A DNA stretch of 64,000 nucleotides from Chlorokybus atmophyticus (Eukaryota; Streptophyta; Chlorokybophyceae; Chlorokybales; Chlorokybaceae). The stretch covers positions 403,292 to 467,291 of the forward strand of contig RHPI01003491.1 of assembly GCA_009103225.1 (NCBI GenBank). The letters are read 5' to 3'. Under the pieces are notes generated by a model. It saw only the letters and a list, made by a program, of their open reading frames with translations, ran no database searches and was not told the origin of the DNA. This document shows, piece by piece, positions 12,250 to 22,530 of this stretch. The translations under genes were made by a program, and so were the position numbers. How positions within the stretch are numbered: position 1 is the first letter of the stretch; each line of letters begins with the position of its first letter.

Positions 12250-12706
12250 NNNNNNNNNNNNNNNNNNNNNNNNNNNNNNNNNNNNNNNNNNNNNNNNNNN
12301 NNNNNNNNNNNNNNNNNNNNNNNNNNNNNNNNNNNNNNNNNNNNNNNNNNNNNNNNNNNNNNNNNNNNNNNNNNNNNNNNNNNNNNNNNNNNNNNNNNNN
12401 NNNNNNNNNNNNNNNNNNNNNNNNNNNNNNNNNNNNNNNNNNNNNNNNNNNNNNNNNNNNNNNNNNNNNNNNNNNNNNNNNNNNNNNNNNNNNNNNNNNN
12501 NNNNNNNNNNNNNNNNNNNNNNNNNNNNNNNNNNNNNNNNNNNNNNNNNNNNNNNNNNNNNNNNNNNNNNNNNNNNNNNNNNNNNNNNNNNNNNNNNNNN
12601 NNNNNNNNNNNNNNNNNNNNNNNNNNNNNNNNNNNNNNNNNNNNNNNNNNNNNNNNNNNNNNNNNNNNNNNNNNNNNNNNNNNNNNNNNNNNNNNNNNNN
12701 NNNNNN
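12250..12706. other. assembly gap (457 N)
   Basis: A run of N flanked on both sides by (TA)n. True length is unknown. Open frames crossing it are artefacts. Confidence 0.99.
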
Positions 12707-12745
<39 letters not shown>

Positions 12746-13483
12746 ATGCAACCATGTATGCAAGACAGCACTACTCAGTCTCTAGTACAATCGTCACAGC
12801 ATGGGATGTTTCAAGTCCTTCCCCTCAGAGCATGCCCCCAAAGACACCCGTGCAGAAGCTTGTGCCAGTGCATGCGTGTGTTGTGGCTTGCCAGTATATG
12901 TAATCACTGCTTGTCACACCGCACTGTCATTAGGTTGAGTTGCACTTCATTGCTTGCAGTAACTGCTACAAGCACAATAATTGCCTGTAGTGATTATTAC
13001 AAGCGCAGTGATTGCCTACTAGTGATTGCGACGAACTTGCTAATCACTGATTTCACTACCCGATACTGGCCATCCCTGCGACTCGCCCATGTATCATTAG
13101 CTATACGCCAAGTCCGTAAGTCCCAACTTCGGATGTAGCTAACCTCTCCCTCTGTCTCAGTGCTGGAGGTTGGGACTTGTTCAAGACAGTTTAGAGGTAA
13201 GATTATGACATACTGATCTCACACTTGGAAAGTCCCAACAACCCCCCCTTTGCCTCAGTGTTGAAGATTGGGACCGTGCCTGGGACAAGCTTGAGTCAGG
13301 ACATGTGGTGGGCCCACTCAGACTTGATTCAGCTTGGCAACACTCAAGATCCACTTTTTCCTGTTTTCGGACTGATTTGGATTCTGTTTTGAATTTTAGC
13401 CGACGTACAGTCATTGTGACCGTGTCGTTGAACCCGATCCTTTAATGATATTCTCACCATCCCATTTTGTCTGTTTTGCAGAC
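12707..13483. other. non-coding DNA with a ~105-bp imperfect tandem duplication
   Basis: After the TA tract there is no supported gene. At about 13150-13300 a unit containing CTCAGTG(C/T)TG(G/A)AG(G/A)TTGGGAC recurs about 105 bp apart. The segment precedes the G2 gag relic and may be that element's leader. Confidence 0.35.
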
Positions 13484-14330
13484 AAATGGAGGAAAAGCTC
13501 AATGCTCACCTCAAAGGAGGAGGGCTCAAGAAAAGAGCCACTTCCTTGTGAGGATGAGTCTCAACCCATGGAGGATATACCAAATCCTGATGATGACACC
13601 TGATGCGTCTCAAGCTACCAAAGCTTTGAATGATTCGGTTGACCCAGCAGGCCATTGCCATCATTTTTTGAGGTTTTTATTCGTATGACAAAGCAGGAGT
13701 TAATGGACCACTTTCTTGGCACCTATAACATGGAACTTCCAGGTTGAACCTCGTGAGGCGACTCTCTGGTGAACTTCATCTTCCAGATTGCAGAAATGGT
13801 CTGCATCCTCACCATGCTTTAAGGGGCGAGATTAAGCGGCACAAATGAATGAAAACACCGTGTTGTGGACATAAATGAGCGCCTTCAACGTACTGACGGC
13901 GCACTACTTGTTTAGGCCCTCGTTCGTCCTTCCGAGTATGCTCACAAAACGCAATTGGCCATTTTTGATTGGCTCGTGAAGCTGAGACACTATGTCAACT
14001 CCCTTCGTAATTCTGAGGATGGGACGTTGCGTGTGGCTGAGTTGCGCATTCCAGATGATGCTCTCTCAGAGTGGCATTGCCGCAAACAATGCGACGCGAA
14101 CCTCGAGCGGGAAGTGAGCCACTTGTGCGCTTTTATGGAGCAGCGCTATGGTGGCACCAACCCGCTCAACAAGCTTGCAACAAACTTCACAATGTGCGAT
14201 AGAATGGCCATGCTGTTCAGTATCACATTTGAGACTTGCAATTCGGTATCAGCAAACTCAATGTCGGCAAGTTGCCAATTAGTAAAGTTGAGTTCGACAT
14301 GTTGTCGTGCCTGCCATGGTCGAGGGCAAC
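13484..14330 (+). pseudogene. G2 Gypsy gag fragment
   Basis: The clearest part is 13940-14180, encoding AIFDWLVKLRHYVNSL, LRVAELRIPDDAL and FMEQRYGGTNP. It is closely similar to the gag frame at 62310-62530 near the right end of the window, in the same orientation. An ATG at 13484 starting MEEKLNAHLKGGG may be its original N-terminus, but the intervening frame has stops. Similarity at nucleotide level continues to about 14310 and then stops near the 3' end of G1. Retrotransposon capsid protein, clearly non-functional here. Confidence 0.7.
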
Positions 14331-14587
14331 CTTGTCTCGGACAGGCTGCGGAGGAGTGCTAGTGCTGCACGCATGCTAGTGCCGTGCATTGCATTGGAGT
14401 CATGCAAGCAAAAGACAACCCCCCAATCGTGGGCATAGGCTTGAAGATGAGCCTACGCGGTGTTCAGTGCAGTGGACGAGCCGATGCCGCTTGCCACCTT
14501 TGTGTACGGACTGTGTCCTAGTGCACACAGTCAACAAGCCACCCCCCCTGAGATTCTGGGGTAGCCCTCTGCTCCAGAACTCAGTTC
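14331..14587 (-). other. G1 3' non-coding end with candidate polypurine tract
   Basis: Read on the minus strand, the sequence after the G1 stop codon runs to CTCAGGGGGGGTGG (about 14540-14553), a plausible polypurine tract priming plus-strand DNA synthesis. The expected 3' LTR below it is not identifiable, because G2 sequence begins within about 200 bp and no match to the 5' leader at 38.3-39.2 kb was found. Confidence 0.35.
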
Positions 14588-16189
14588 CTATCGACTGTGT
14601 GGGGGACCGTTGATGCGGCAGTCATCGCACCAGTACTCCCACAAGGGTACTGCGTCCAGTGGAGGGTCAAGGCAGTAGCAGTGCATGCCTTGATTACAGC
14701 CGTCGCATAACATCATCAATGGGTCGTCGTCGGCGCTGCCACACTTCTCGCATCGGGTGCTGCGCAGCGGACGCGGGTGCTGGATCTTGGTGAAGCCAGC
14801 AATGTAGGGGAGATGACAGGGCGCACAGTTGACCATGTTGTCCTTCATGCGCTCGCCTCGTTGTCCCAACAGGTCCAGTACCCCTGTGGGGTGCACCTTC
14901 AATACCTTGTAGACAGCACGCCCGACGGAGGTATCGAGGGTGTCGCGTGTAGACGCCATACGGTAGACGAAGTCTCCTGACTCGAAGCGGCGCTCCCGCT
15001 CCTTGTAGAAACCACTGCGCACACGCTCGTAACGCAGCGTGTCGCGGTGCTGCGCGATGCGCAGGTTGTTGAAGGCCATGGGGACTGTGTGTTCGAACAG
15101 CGCACTGCGCACTGTCAGATCATACAACATCTCGTCGGGGTTGTCGAGATTGTCCACCACTCTGTCGACCTCCTGCTGTGCGCGGAAAGGGAGCAATGGC
15201 TGCCTTCCGAACAGTAGATAGTATGGGCTGTACTCTCGCAGGGCTGCCTGCTTGGACAGCCGGTAGCCCATTGCTACCCATGGGAGGTGATCATCCCAGG
15301 TATTCTTCTTGTAGGCGAGGACGTACTTGCGCAGTGCCTTCTTGATGGTCTGCACGGTACGCTCGGCGAGGCCGTCGGCCTGCGGGTGGTTGCGTGAGTT
15401 GCGACGGTGGTCGATGAAGCATCTGTCGATAAGCTTGTCGAAGGCTCCTCTAAACTCCGTGCCCTGGTCGGTGATGACTTCAGCGCAGCTGCCGAAGCGT
15501 CCGAGTACATGGGAGAGGAAAGCCTGGGCTACTCCCTCACTGCTCTTGTCGGGCAGGGGCACCAGCCCACCCACTTGGAGAAGTGCTCGATCATGACGAG
15601 GATGTAGCGGTTGCCTCGCGCTGAGGGCGCTAGGTCTCCGAGGATGTCCAGTCCCCAGCGGTAGAACAACCCGAAAATGGGAAGGGGATGCAAGGTGGCG
15701 TTGCGCATGTTGAGGCTGGCGCGAACCATGTCACACTGCTGACAGTTGCTGACGAACTCCCGCACCTGTCTGTGCACCCTATACCACCAGTACTGGGTCC
15801 TGACCAGGCTTACCGTGCGCTTGACACCGAAGTGCCCGAGCTCGGTGTGAAGGGAGGAGATGATGCCTTCACGTGCAGCTGGTGTGGGGACCTCCTGATC
15901 TGCATCTTGCATTCGTTGATACAGCCTGTCGTTGGCCCAGCGGTAACGCTGAGTGCGTTGCCGGACGCGGTCCTTCTCGCGTGCGCTCATGCCTGCTGAT
16001 AGTTGTCTAGTCTGAAGCAGTGCGAGGGATGGCTCGTCCAGCCAGATGTCTTGTCGTGTGTCGGTGGGTGCCAGCTCTTCATCATCCACCTCAGGGTCGG
16101 CAGCGATCGCTTCTTCTGATAAAGGATCTGTGGTGGTGATGGCGGGCTCGAGAGCGGGCATGTCCCCGTCTGCTGCTGCCTCAGCGATC
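14588..16189 (-). pseudogene. G1 integrase with C-terminal PHD finger
   Basis: This is the 3' part of G1 pol. From 16184 downward: an acidic linker, the integrase HHCC zinc domain (HTELGHFGVKRT...CQQCD, about 15845-15735), and the DDE core with D in GLDILGD (about 15650), D in VITDQGTEF (about 15460) and E in ADGLAERT (about 15370). A basic C-terminal region follows, then a PHD finger (14612-14757) with C-x2-C, LCDGC, H-x2-C, LDPPL, W-x-C-x2-C spacing. PHD fingers read histone tails, so by analogy with chromodomain integrases it may direct insertion to marked chromatin. The frame shifts by -1 near 15570, between FSKWVG and GLVPLP, so the enzyme is broken. A stop also lies just upstream at the Cop-A target site. 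Confidence 0.85.
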
Positions 16190-16613
16190 TGTTGAAGGAC
16201 TAGCATGCACATGTAGCTGAGGCAAGCATAGATGCACAGAGACAGAGCTACCGCCACCAGAGCATACACAAGTCACATCACATTCATCTATTACAAGTTG
16301 TCCGCTGGTTCTTATACCAGCCAGTTACACACACGTCTACGTTTGCAAGCACTGCGTAAGCTATACTCAGCCTTTTGACGCGCTCTAAGCTGTGTTGTCT
16401 TCCTTACAACCAGAGCTTTCCAACAAGCTCTTACACGCCTAATATGAGTAAGTATACGCGGAGATATGAAGCAGTTAGTAAGGCTCCAGTCTGGAGTCCG
16501 GAGTCTGGTCCGACGATGCCATCTTGCTAAGTCCGGACCTAGTGCTCGTCCTTACGACCTTCTACTCCTGTGTGGAGGGTCGATGCTGATCGTATGTAGG
16601 AATACTCTCAACA
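16190..16613 (-). repeat. Cop-A 3' LTR
   Basis: 424 bp, TG...CA ends on the element strand. It matches 20671-21094 except for three bases clustered near 16216-16236. Confidence 0.95.
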
Positions 16614-16655
16614 CTCCCACGCGAGCAGCTTGACCTCCAACGCTTGCTCCTGTAG

Positions 16656-19600
16656 TCAAACACAGATGCCAAGTCCTGCACAACAAGTCTTGAACTTGAG
16701 TGGTGACAATGGCTTTGTCATGAAGTCCGCCAGCATGCCCTCGGTGTTGCAGTACTGGAACTCCACCTCCTTCCTTGTGACTCTGTCACGCACAAAGTGA
16801 TGCATGACATCAATGTGCTTCGTCCTTGCCGAGGCGATAGGGTGCTTCAACAACTTGATGGCTCCTTGGTTGTCACAGTTGATGACGATGCACGCCATGG
16901 GGTGCTCCAAGTCTGCCATGAGCTTGCGAAGCCAGAGTGCCTCCTTCACTGCTGCTGCCGCTGCCATGTACTCAGCCTCTGATGTAGATGCTGCTGTTGT
17001 TGGCTGCAGCCTGCTGTTCCAGCTCACCACGCCTCCGTTCAGCTTGAAGACGTAGCCTGTAGTGGACCTCCTGCTGTTGAGGTCACCAGCAAAGTCCGAG
17101 TCGCAGTAGCCCTCCAACTCAGTGCTCCCGCTCCCAAACTTGATGCCAACTGTTGCGCTCCCAGCAACATAGCGTAGTACTCCCTTTGCTGCTCTCCAGT
17201 GCTCCATGCTCGGTGCAGACATGTAGCGAGCAAGTACTCCCACAGCATGTGCAACATCGGGACGTGTGCACACTGCCAGATAGAGCATGCTGCCTACCAG
17301 CTCACCATATGGATACTGAGCCTTGTCGAGTACCTCCTCATCCTTTGCCTTGATGAGGGCAGTGCCAAGTGCCAACGGTGTGGTCTTGGTCTTCGCTTCA
17401 GTGAGCCCAAACTTGGTGACGAGTCTTCTCACCATCTGCTCCTGACTGATCTTGATTGTGCGAGCCGCCCTGTCGCGCTCAATCACCATGCCAAGGAACC
17501 ACTTGGCCTCTCCAAGATCACGAACTGAGAATGCTTGCTGTAGAGCAAGTTTCGTCTCCTGCAGGTGGTGCACCTGCCTGGCGGTGATGATGATATCATC
17601 AACATACACGAGCAGCCAGACCTTGTTGTCTGCATGGATGAAGAGCCCAGGGTCTGCAGAGGATGCGGTGAAGCCAAGTGCCTCCAGCTCCTTGGTGAGC
17701 TTGATGTGCCACATACGCGGTGCCTGTCGCAGCCCGTACAGTGCCTTGATCAGCTTGCACGCTGTGCCTCTCTCCCCTTCTTCATATCCAGGTGGTTGCT
17801 CGATGAAGATCTCCTCCTCCAGCTCTCCGTAGAGGAAGGCAGTCTTCACATCCAGGTGATGCAGCTCTAGGTCTTCAGCAGCAACCATAGCTAGCAGTGC
17901 ACGGAAGGTGGTATGCTTACTTGCAGGTGCAAACACTTCGTTGAAGTCCACACCTTCCTGCTGCAAGAAGCCCTTTGCCACCAGTCTTGCCTTGTAGCGC
18001 TCAATGTTGCCCTGACCATCACGCTTCACCTTGAAGACCCATTTCACTGGAATGGTCTTCACTCCTTGCGGTAACTGCTCCAGTGACCAAGTGTTGTTGG
18101 CATGGAGTGACGCAATCTCCTCGTCCATAGCACGCTGCCATTGCTCCGCATCTGGTGCTAACAATGCCTCCTCGTAGGTGCTTGGCTCCTCATTCTGCAC
18201 ACTGGCGACGTGTGCCTTGTGTAGGAAGTCAGGTGCCTTTCTCTCCCTCACTGGGTATCTCCGAGCTGCGTGCTCCTGCTGCAGGTGCGACTGCTTGTCT
18301 GCTACAGTGGAGTCCTGCTCACCCTTATCGTCGATGATGGCCTTGCCTGTAGCCTCCACTGTTTCAGGATGCTCCGGCTGTGCTTCATCTTCAGGAAAGA
18401 AGCCTGCTTCTGGTTGTGATAATCCCTCGTGGAAAACCACCTCTCTGCTCACGATGATCTTCTGAGTGTCCTCGAGCAAGATCCTGTAAGCCTTGGAACC
18501 CGGTTCATAGCCAACGAAGATGCCCTTCTTGCTGACCGGCTCCAGCTTGTGCCTGAGCTGTTTAGGCACTAGTGCATATGCCGTGCATCCAAACACACGC
18601 ATACCACTCACATCTGGTGTGGCTCCATAGAAGTGCTCCCACGGAGTCTTCTGCTCTGAGCTCACCGGAGACCTGTTGCGGATGTAGTTGGCAGTGAGTA
18701 CCGCCTCCTTCCACAAACTGTCTTCCATCTTTGTGTCGTTGAGCATAGCTCGAACACGCTCCAAGAGTGTCCTGTTGAGGCGTTCAGCTGCTCCATTCTG
18801 CTGCGGGGTGTAAGGTGCCGTTGTCTCGTGGCGTATGCCCTTGCTGGCGAAGAACTCCTTCAACTCCTTGTTGATGTACTCCCCTCCTCGATCACTCCTC
18901 ATTGCCTTCATCTTGTTGCCAGACTGGGTCTCCAACAAGGCCACGACTGTGCGCACAGCTCCAGCAACTTCTGACTTGAGCGTCAATGGAAAGATGATGG
19001 ACAGCTTGCTGTAGTCGTCGAGGAACGTAGCAAAGTACCTGGCCCCTCCCTTCGCCACAATGCGCATAGGGCCACAGACATCCATGTGCACAAGCTCGCA
19101 AGGATGCTGACTGCTAGAAGAGGATGATGGGAATGGCATAGCATGCTGCTTTGCAACCAGACATGGTTCACAAAGTGCACCTGATGCTGTCTTGAGTTCT
19201 TCTGTGCTGAGATGGATGCCCTTGACCATCTTCTCAGCGACAAGGCGAGTGAGGTTGACGTAGCTGAGATGCCCGAACCTTCGATGCCACAATGTTGGCG
19301 ACTCCTTGTCCTTCACCACCATGGCTTGAATGTCTCTGTCTTGAGGCTGCTCCACGTGGTAGAGCCCTCCCGGATCAGCGATTCCAACCATGTGCACGAC
19401 CCCATCAAGGATGACTGAGCAGCCACCCTTCCGAAATAGGATCTCCGCGCCTAAGCGCTCCGCAACCCTCACAGAGAATAGACTCGCAATAGCCTTAGGA
19501 ACATGCAGGACGTTGCGTAACAACACCTCGCGTAGTGTGTTACCAACCTTGCACTGGAGTCGTACGTCGCCAACTCCCTCAGCCACCAGTACTTCGCCAC

Positions 19601-20543
19601 CGAAGCCCGCCACCTTGATTGTGGACGTCAGCTTCCTGTAGCCCTCCATCACCTCCTTGTTTGGTGTGAGATGACGATCGCAGCCAGAGTCCACCACCCA
19701 GAAAGCTGTGCCCGCCCTCGAACTGGATGCAGTGAAGGCGACATGTTTCTCCTTGTGTTGGTGCTCGTTGCCGCTGTTGCTGGTGCTTGCTCTAGGTTGC
19801 CCCTGTTGTTTCTTCCTACAGTCCTTCACAATGTGCCCCTTCCAACCACACCAGTGGCATGTGAGGTCTTTGTGACGAGGATTGCCTGGCTTGTTGCCCT
19901 TGTACTTCTCTTCATGGTTGCTCTTCTTTGCGTGCTTGCCGGTGTAGAAGGCGACGGCATCCGCTTGCTCGTCCTTCTTCACAACCCTCTGCTCCACGGT
20001 GAGCAGCTTCGGTAGCACATCGTCCAACGTCAACTCCGATGATGACGTCTCCAGCAGGGTTGCGACGACCTCGTACTCTGCTGGTAGCCCTGCAACAATG
20101 GCCAGCACTACCTCCGTCTCCCCCATGTTGTGGCCGACGTTGATGAGGTCCGCCCACAGCTCTCTCGCGCGCGCAACATACTTTGTGATGGGTTCTGCTG
20201 CCTCCTTCCTGAGTGCGCTGAGCTGCTTGCGTAGATGCAACTTTCTGGCATTGTTCTTGGCTCTGAAAACGGCTGATAGCTTTTCCCAAGCTTGTCTACC
20301 ATCTTCACATGCAGTGAGCATGGGAAAGTGATGCGGTTTGCTGTTCAACACAAGCAAAGAGTGTGCTTCTGCTGAATGCTCTGACCACACAGTGTTCGCT
20401 CCTGGTGTTGGTGGTGGTGCCTTCGGATCAACGTACTTCCACACCTTCTTGTGGATGAGCAAGGCCTTCATCTCCACGCACCATGTGTTGTAGTTGTCGG
20501 TGTCCAGCTTTGCAATCTGCCCCTTGTCGTAGGTCGCCTCCAT
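16656..20543 (-). CDS. Cop-A Gag-Pol polyprotein
   Basis: A single uninterrupted frame of 1295 residues from the ATG of MEATYDKGQIAKLD. An upstream in-frame ATG at 20627 is not preserved in Cop-B, so the downstream one is preferred. Domains in order: Gag (1-220); CCHC knuckle CHWCGWKGHIVKDC (about 228-241); protease with VVDSGCDRHLT (about 282); integrase HHCC (about 417-460); DDE core (D about 483, D in RSDRGGEY about 548, E in AAERLNR about 584); RT with AFLYGELEEEIFIEQPPGY and YVDDIIIT (about 979); RNase H with GYCDSDFAGD (about 1147) and SEAEYMA. PR-INT-RT-RH is the Copia order. All catalytic residues I can check are present, so the copy may be mobile. There is no separate gag stop, so the Gag:Pol ratio must be set some other way. 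Confidence 0.95.
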   Translation of the reverse strand: MEATYDKGQIAKLDTDNYNTWCVEMKALLIHKKVWKYVDPKAPPPTPGANTVWSEHSAEAHSLLVLNSKPHHFPMLTACEDGRQAWEKLSAVFRAKNNARKLHLRKQLSALRKEAAEPITKYVARARELWADLINVGHNMGETEVVLAIVAGLPAEYEVVATLLETSSSELTLDDVLPKLLTVEQRVVKKDEQADAVAFYTGKHAKKSNHEEKYKGNKPGNPRHKDLTCHWCGWKGHIVKDCRKKQQGQPRASTSNSGNEHQHKEKHVAFTASSSRAGTAFWVVDSGCDRHLTPNKEVMEGYRKLTSTIKVAGFGGEVLVAEGVGDVRLQCKVGNTLREVLLRNVLHVPKAIASLFSVRVAERLGAEILFRKGGCSVILDGVVHMVGIADPGGLYHVEQPQDRDIQAMVVKDKESPTLWHRRFGHLSYVNLTRLVAEKMVKGIHLSTEELKTASGALCEPCLVAKQHAMPFPSSSSSSQHPCELVHMDVCGPMRIVAKGGARYFATFLDDYSKLSIIFPLTLKSEVAGAVRTVVALLETQSGNKMKAMRSDRGGEYINKELKEFFASKGIRHETTAPYTPQQNGAAERLNRTLLERVRAMLNDTKMEDSLWKEAVLTANYIRNRSPVSSEQKTPWEHFYGATPDVSGMRVFGCTAYALVPKQLRHKLEPVSKKGIFVGYEPGSKAYRILLEDTQKIIVSREVVFHEGLSQPEAGFFPEDEAQPEHPETVEATGKAIIDDKGEQDSTVADKQSHLQQEHAARRYPVRERKAPDFLHKAHVASVQNEEPSTYEEALLAPDAEQWQRAMDEEIASLHANNTWSLEQLPQGVKTIPVKWVFKVKRDGQGNIERYKARLVAKGFLQQEGVDFNEVFAPASKHTTFRALLAMVAAEDLELHHLDVKTAFLYGELEEEIFIEQPPGYEEGERGTACKLIKALYGLRQAPRMWHIKLTKELEALGFTASSADPGLFIHADNKVWLLVYVDDIIITARQVHHLQETKLALQQAFSVRDLGEAKWFLGMVIERDRAARTIKISQEQMVRRLVTKFGLTEAKTKTTPLALGTALIKAKDEEVLDKAQYPYGELVGSMLYLAVCTRPDVAHAVGVLARYMSAPSMEHWRAAKGVLRYVAGSATVGIKFGSGSTELEGYCDSDFAGDLNSRRSTTGYVFKLNGGVVSWNSRLQPTTAASTSEAEYMAAAAAVKEALWLRKLMADLEHPMACIVINCDNQGAIKLLKHPIASARTKHIDVMHHFVRDRVTRKEVEFQYCNTEGMLADFMTKPLSPLKFKTCCAGLGICV

Positions 20544-20658
20544 TTCTGTCGAGCCTGCCTTTCTTGCAGTTGACACCCAAGGCTCTGCTACCAACAAGCT
20601 ACCGTAGTGTAGAACTACTATGCACACAAGCTAGTCTCACACTCCTCAAGCGTAGTGT

Positions 20659-20670
20659 GGGCCCATAACC
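20659..20670 (-). other. Cop-A primer-binding site, half-tRNA type
   Basis: Directly abutting the 5' LTR. The element-strand sequence is GGTTATGGGCCC, complementary to GGGCCCATAACC, the anticodon stem-loop of eukaryotic initiator tRNA-Met (anticodon CAU). This matches the internal, half-tRNA priming known from Drosophila copia rather than pairing with a tRNA 3' end. Confidence 0.75.
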
Positions 20671-21094
20671 TGTTGAAGGACTAGCATGCACATGTAGTTG
20701 AGGCAAGCATAGACACACAGAGACAGAGCTACCGCCACCAGAGCATACACAAGTCACATCACATTCATCTATTACAAGTTGTCCGCTGGTTCTTATACCA
20801 GCCAGTTACACACACGTCTACGTTTGCAAGCACTGCGTAAGCTATACTCAGCCTTTTGACGCGCTCTAAGCTGTGTTGTCTTCCTTACAACCAGAGCTTT
20901 CCAACAAGCTCTTACACGCCTAATATGAGTAAGTATACGCGGAGATATGAAGCAGTTAGTAAGGCTCCAGTCTGGAGTCCGGAGTCTGGTCCGACGATGC
21001 CATCTTGCTAAGTCCGGACCTAGTGCTCGTCCTTACGACCTTCTACTCCTGTGTGGAGGGTCGATGCTGATCGTATGTAGGAATACTCTCAACA
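20671..21094 (-). repeat. Cop-A 5' LTR
   Basis: 424 bp; should contain the promoter and the R/U5 regions. It abuts the primer-binding site at 20659-20670 and, on the other side, the CGATC duplication. Confidence 0.95.
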
Positions 21095-22530
21095 CGATCT
21101 AAGTCCTGCGTCCTGAGCGTAGCGCAGCGACAGCCAACATGGTGGCCACACCTGAAGGTGCAGCTGTAGGACCCAACTCATGTCGGGCGCCTGTGGCGTC
21201 GTCGGTGCTGAGGTGGGGTTTACGGCTGAGGCCATCCGCATCCTGGTTGGCAAGGCCTGCGCGGTGTTCCACCTCGAAGTCGTACTCCTGGAGCAGCAGC
21301 GCCCATCGTGCTAACTTGCCTGTCAAGTGCTGGTTGTTCATTAGCCACTTGAGGGGTTGATGGTCAGTGACCAGTTGGAACTCCCGTCCAAACAGGAAGG
21401 GTCGGAAGAAGGAGATGGCCCACACTGCGGCGGGACACTCCCCTTCGTAGCTGCTGTAGTTGGCCTCAGCACTGTTGTTGCTGCGGCTGGCGTACGACAC
21501 TACGCGCTCCTTCTTGTTGTTGTCGTGCTGTACGAGCACGGCCCCCATGCCGAGCTTGCTCCAGTCTGTGTGCAGGATGAACGACCTGGTGTAGTCAGGG
21601 CGTTGCAGAATGGGAGCTGTGGTAAGGCGGACCTTCAGCTCCTGAAAGGCCTCCTGTTGTGCCTCCTTCCACAAGAACTCGGTGTCCTTCTTCAGTAGTT
21701 CGTTGAGAGGCCTTGCGATCTTGGCAAACTCCTTGACAAACCGGCGGTAATAGTTGGCAAGGCCAAGGAAGGCCCGCAGCCGAGTGAGGTCTGTGGGGGC
21801 AGGGATAGCCACCAGTGCCTCCACTTTGGCCTGCTGTACGTACACACCATGGGGCACAATCATGTGTCCTAGGTAGGGTACGTTGTGGGTGAAGAAGGTG
21901 CACTTGTCAGGGTGCACCGTCATCCCGACTTCCTTCAGCCTCTGTAGCACCTCTTCGAGGTGCTGGAGATGCTCCTCATTGCTGTGACTGAAGAGGAGGA
22001 TGTCGTCAATGTAGCAGCGTGCGAAGTCCAACCCCTTGAGGGCTTTGTCCATGACGCGCTGGAACTTGGCCGGAGCGTTCTTCAGTCCGAAGGGCATGAC
22101 CTTCCACTGGTACAGCTGCCGGTTTCCCCAGAAGAAAGTTTTGTGCTTGTCCTCCTCCTTGATGGCGATCTGGTTGTACCCTTGACGCATATCCAGGATA
22201 CTAAAGACCGTGCAGTCTCCTACATCGTCAAAGATGACTTCTGCGGTAGGCATTGGAGACCTGTCCTGCTTGGTCTTGTTGTTGAGGGGGCGATAGTTGC
22301 CAGACATGCGCCGGTCTGTCCAGTTGCCTGCTGAATCTTTCTTCAGGGGCATGACGGTCGCAGCCGCAAAGTCCGATGTGGACTCCTCGATCAGGCCTGC
22401 ATCTAGCAGCGCCTTGCACCTCTGTTCCACCAAATCTTCTTCTAGCTTGGAGAGGCGGTACTGTCTTCTGAATACCGGTTCGGTGTCCACTAGTTGAATG
22501 TCCATCTGGTATGCTGAGAGATGCCCAGCT
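21095..22530 (-). pseudogene. G1 reverse transcriptase and RNase H
   Basis: The frame on the minus strand starts in FRRQYRLSKLEEDLVEQ, then KALLDAGLIEES, PLKKDSAGNWTDRRM, FSILDMRQGYNQIAI, WKVMPFGLKNAPAKFQ and the catalytic box RCYIDDILLFS (about 21998-22016). The thumb/connection (YLGHMIV, FLGLANYYRRF) and RNase H (ILHTDWSKLGMGAVL, ASRSNNSAEANYSSYEGE, VTDHQPLKW, NQDADGLSRKP) follow. This is Ty3/Gypsy type. The frame is whole within RT/RH but is shifted relative to the methyltransferase upstream (near 22500). It ends in a TAG at the Cop-A target site just before the integrase linker. RT residues are intact, but the polyprotein is not. Confidence 0.9.

Larger units (their letters stand above)
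16190..21094 (-). mobile_element. Cop-A: complete Ty1/Copia element
   Basis: A full 4905-bp element with 424-bp LTRs at both ends, beginning TGTTGA and ending TCAACA. The 5-bp target duplication CGATC is at 16185-16189 and 21095-21099. The two LTRs differ at only three positions by my count, and the polyprotein frame is intact, so insertion is recent. It sits in G1 between RNase H and integrase, in the same orientation as G1. Confidence 0.95.

Noticed and set aside
12205-13138. Open frames of Ile-Tyr repeats running through the gap on both strands
   Set aside because: Artefacts of (TA)n and N; no coding signal.
15529-16269. A frame beginning with MYALVAVALSLCIYACLSYM that looks like a signal peptide or membrane anchor on the G1 integrase
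   Set aside because: Those codons lie in the Cop-A LTR; the hydrophobic start is an insertion artefact, and the same peptide occurs at every LTR of this family.
16804-18465. Many 60-125 residue frames on the strand opposite the Copia polyproteins, repeated in all three copies
   Set aside because: They recur only because the DNA is nearly identical; shadows of the polyprotein with no independent motif.
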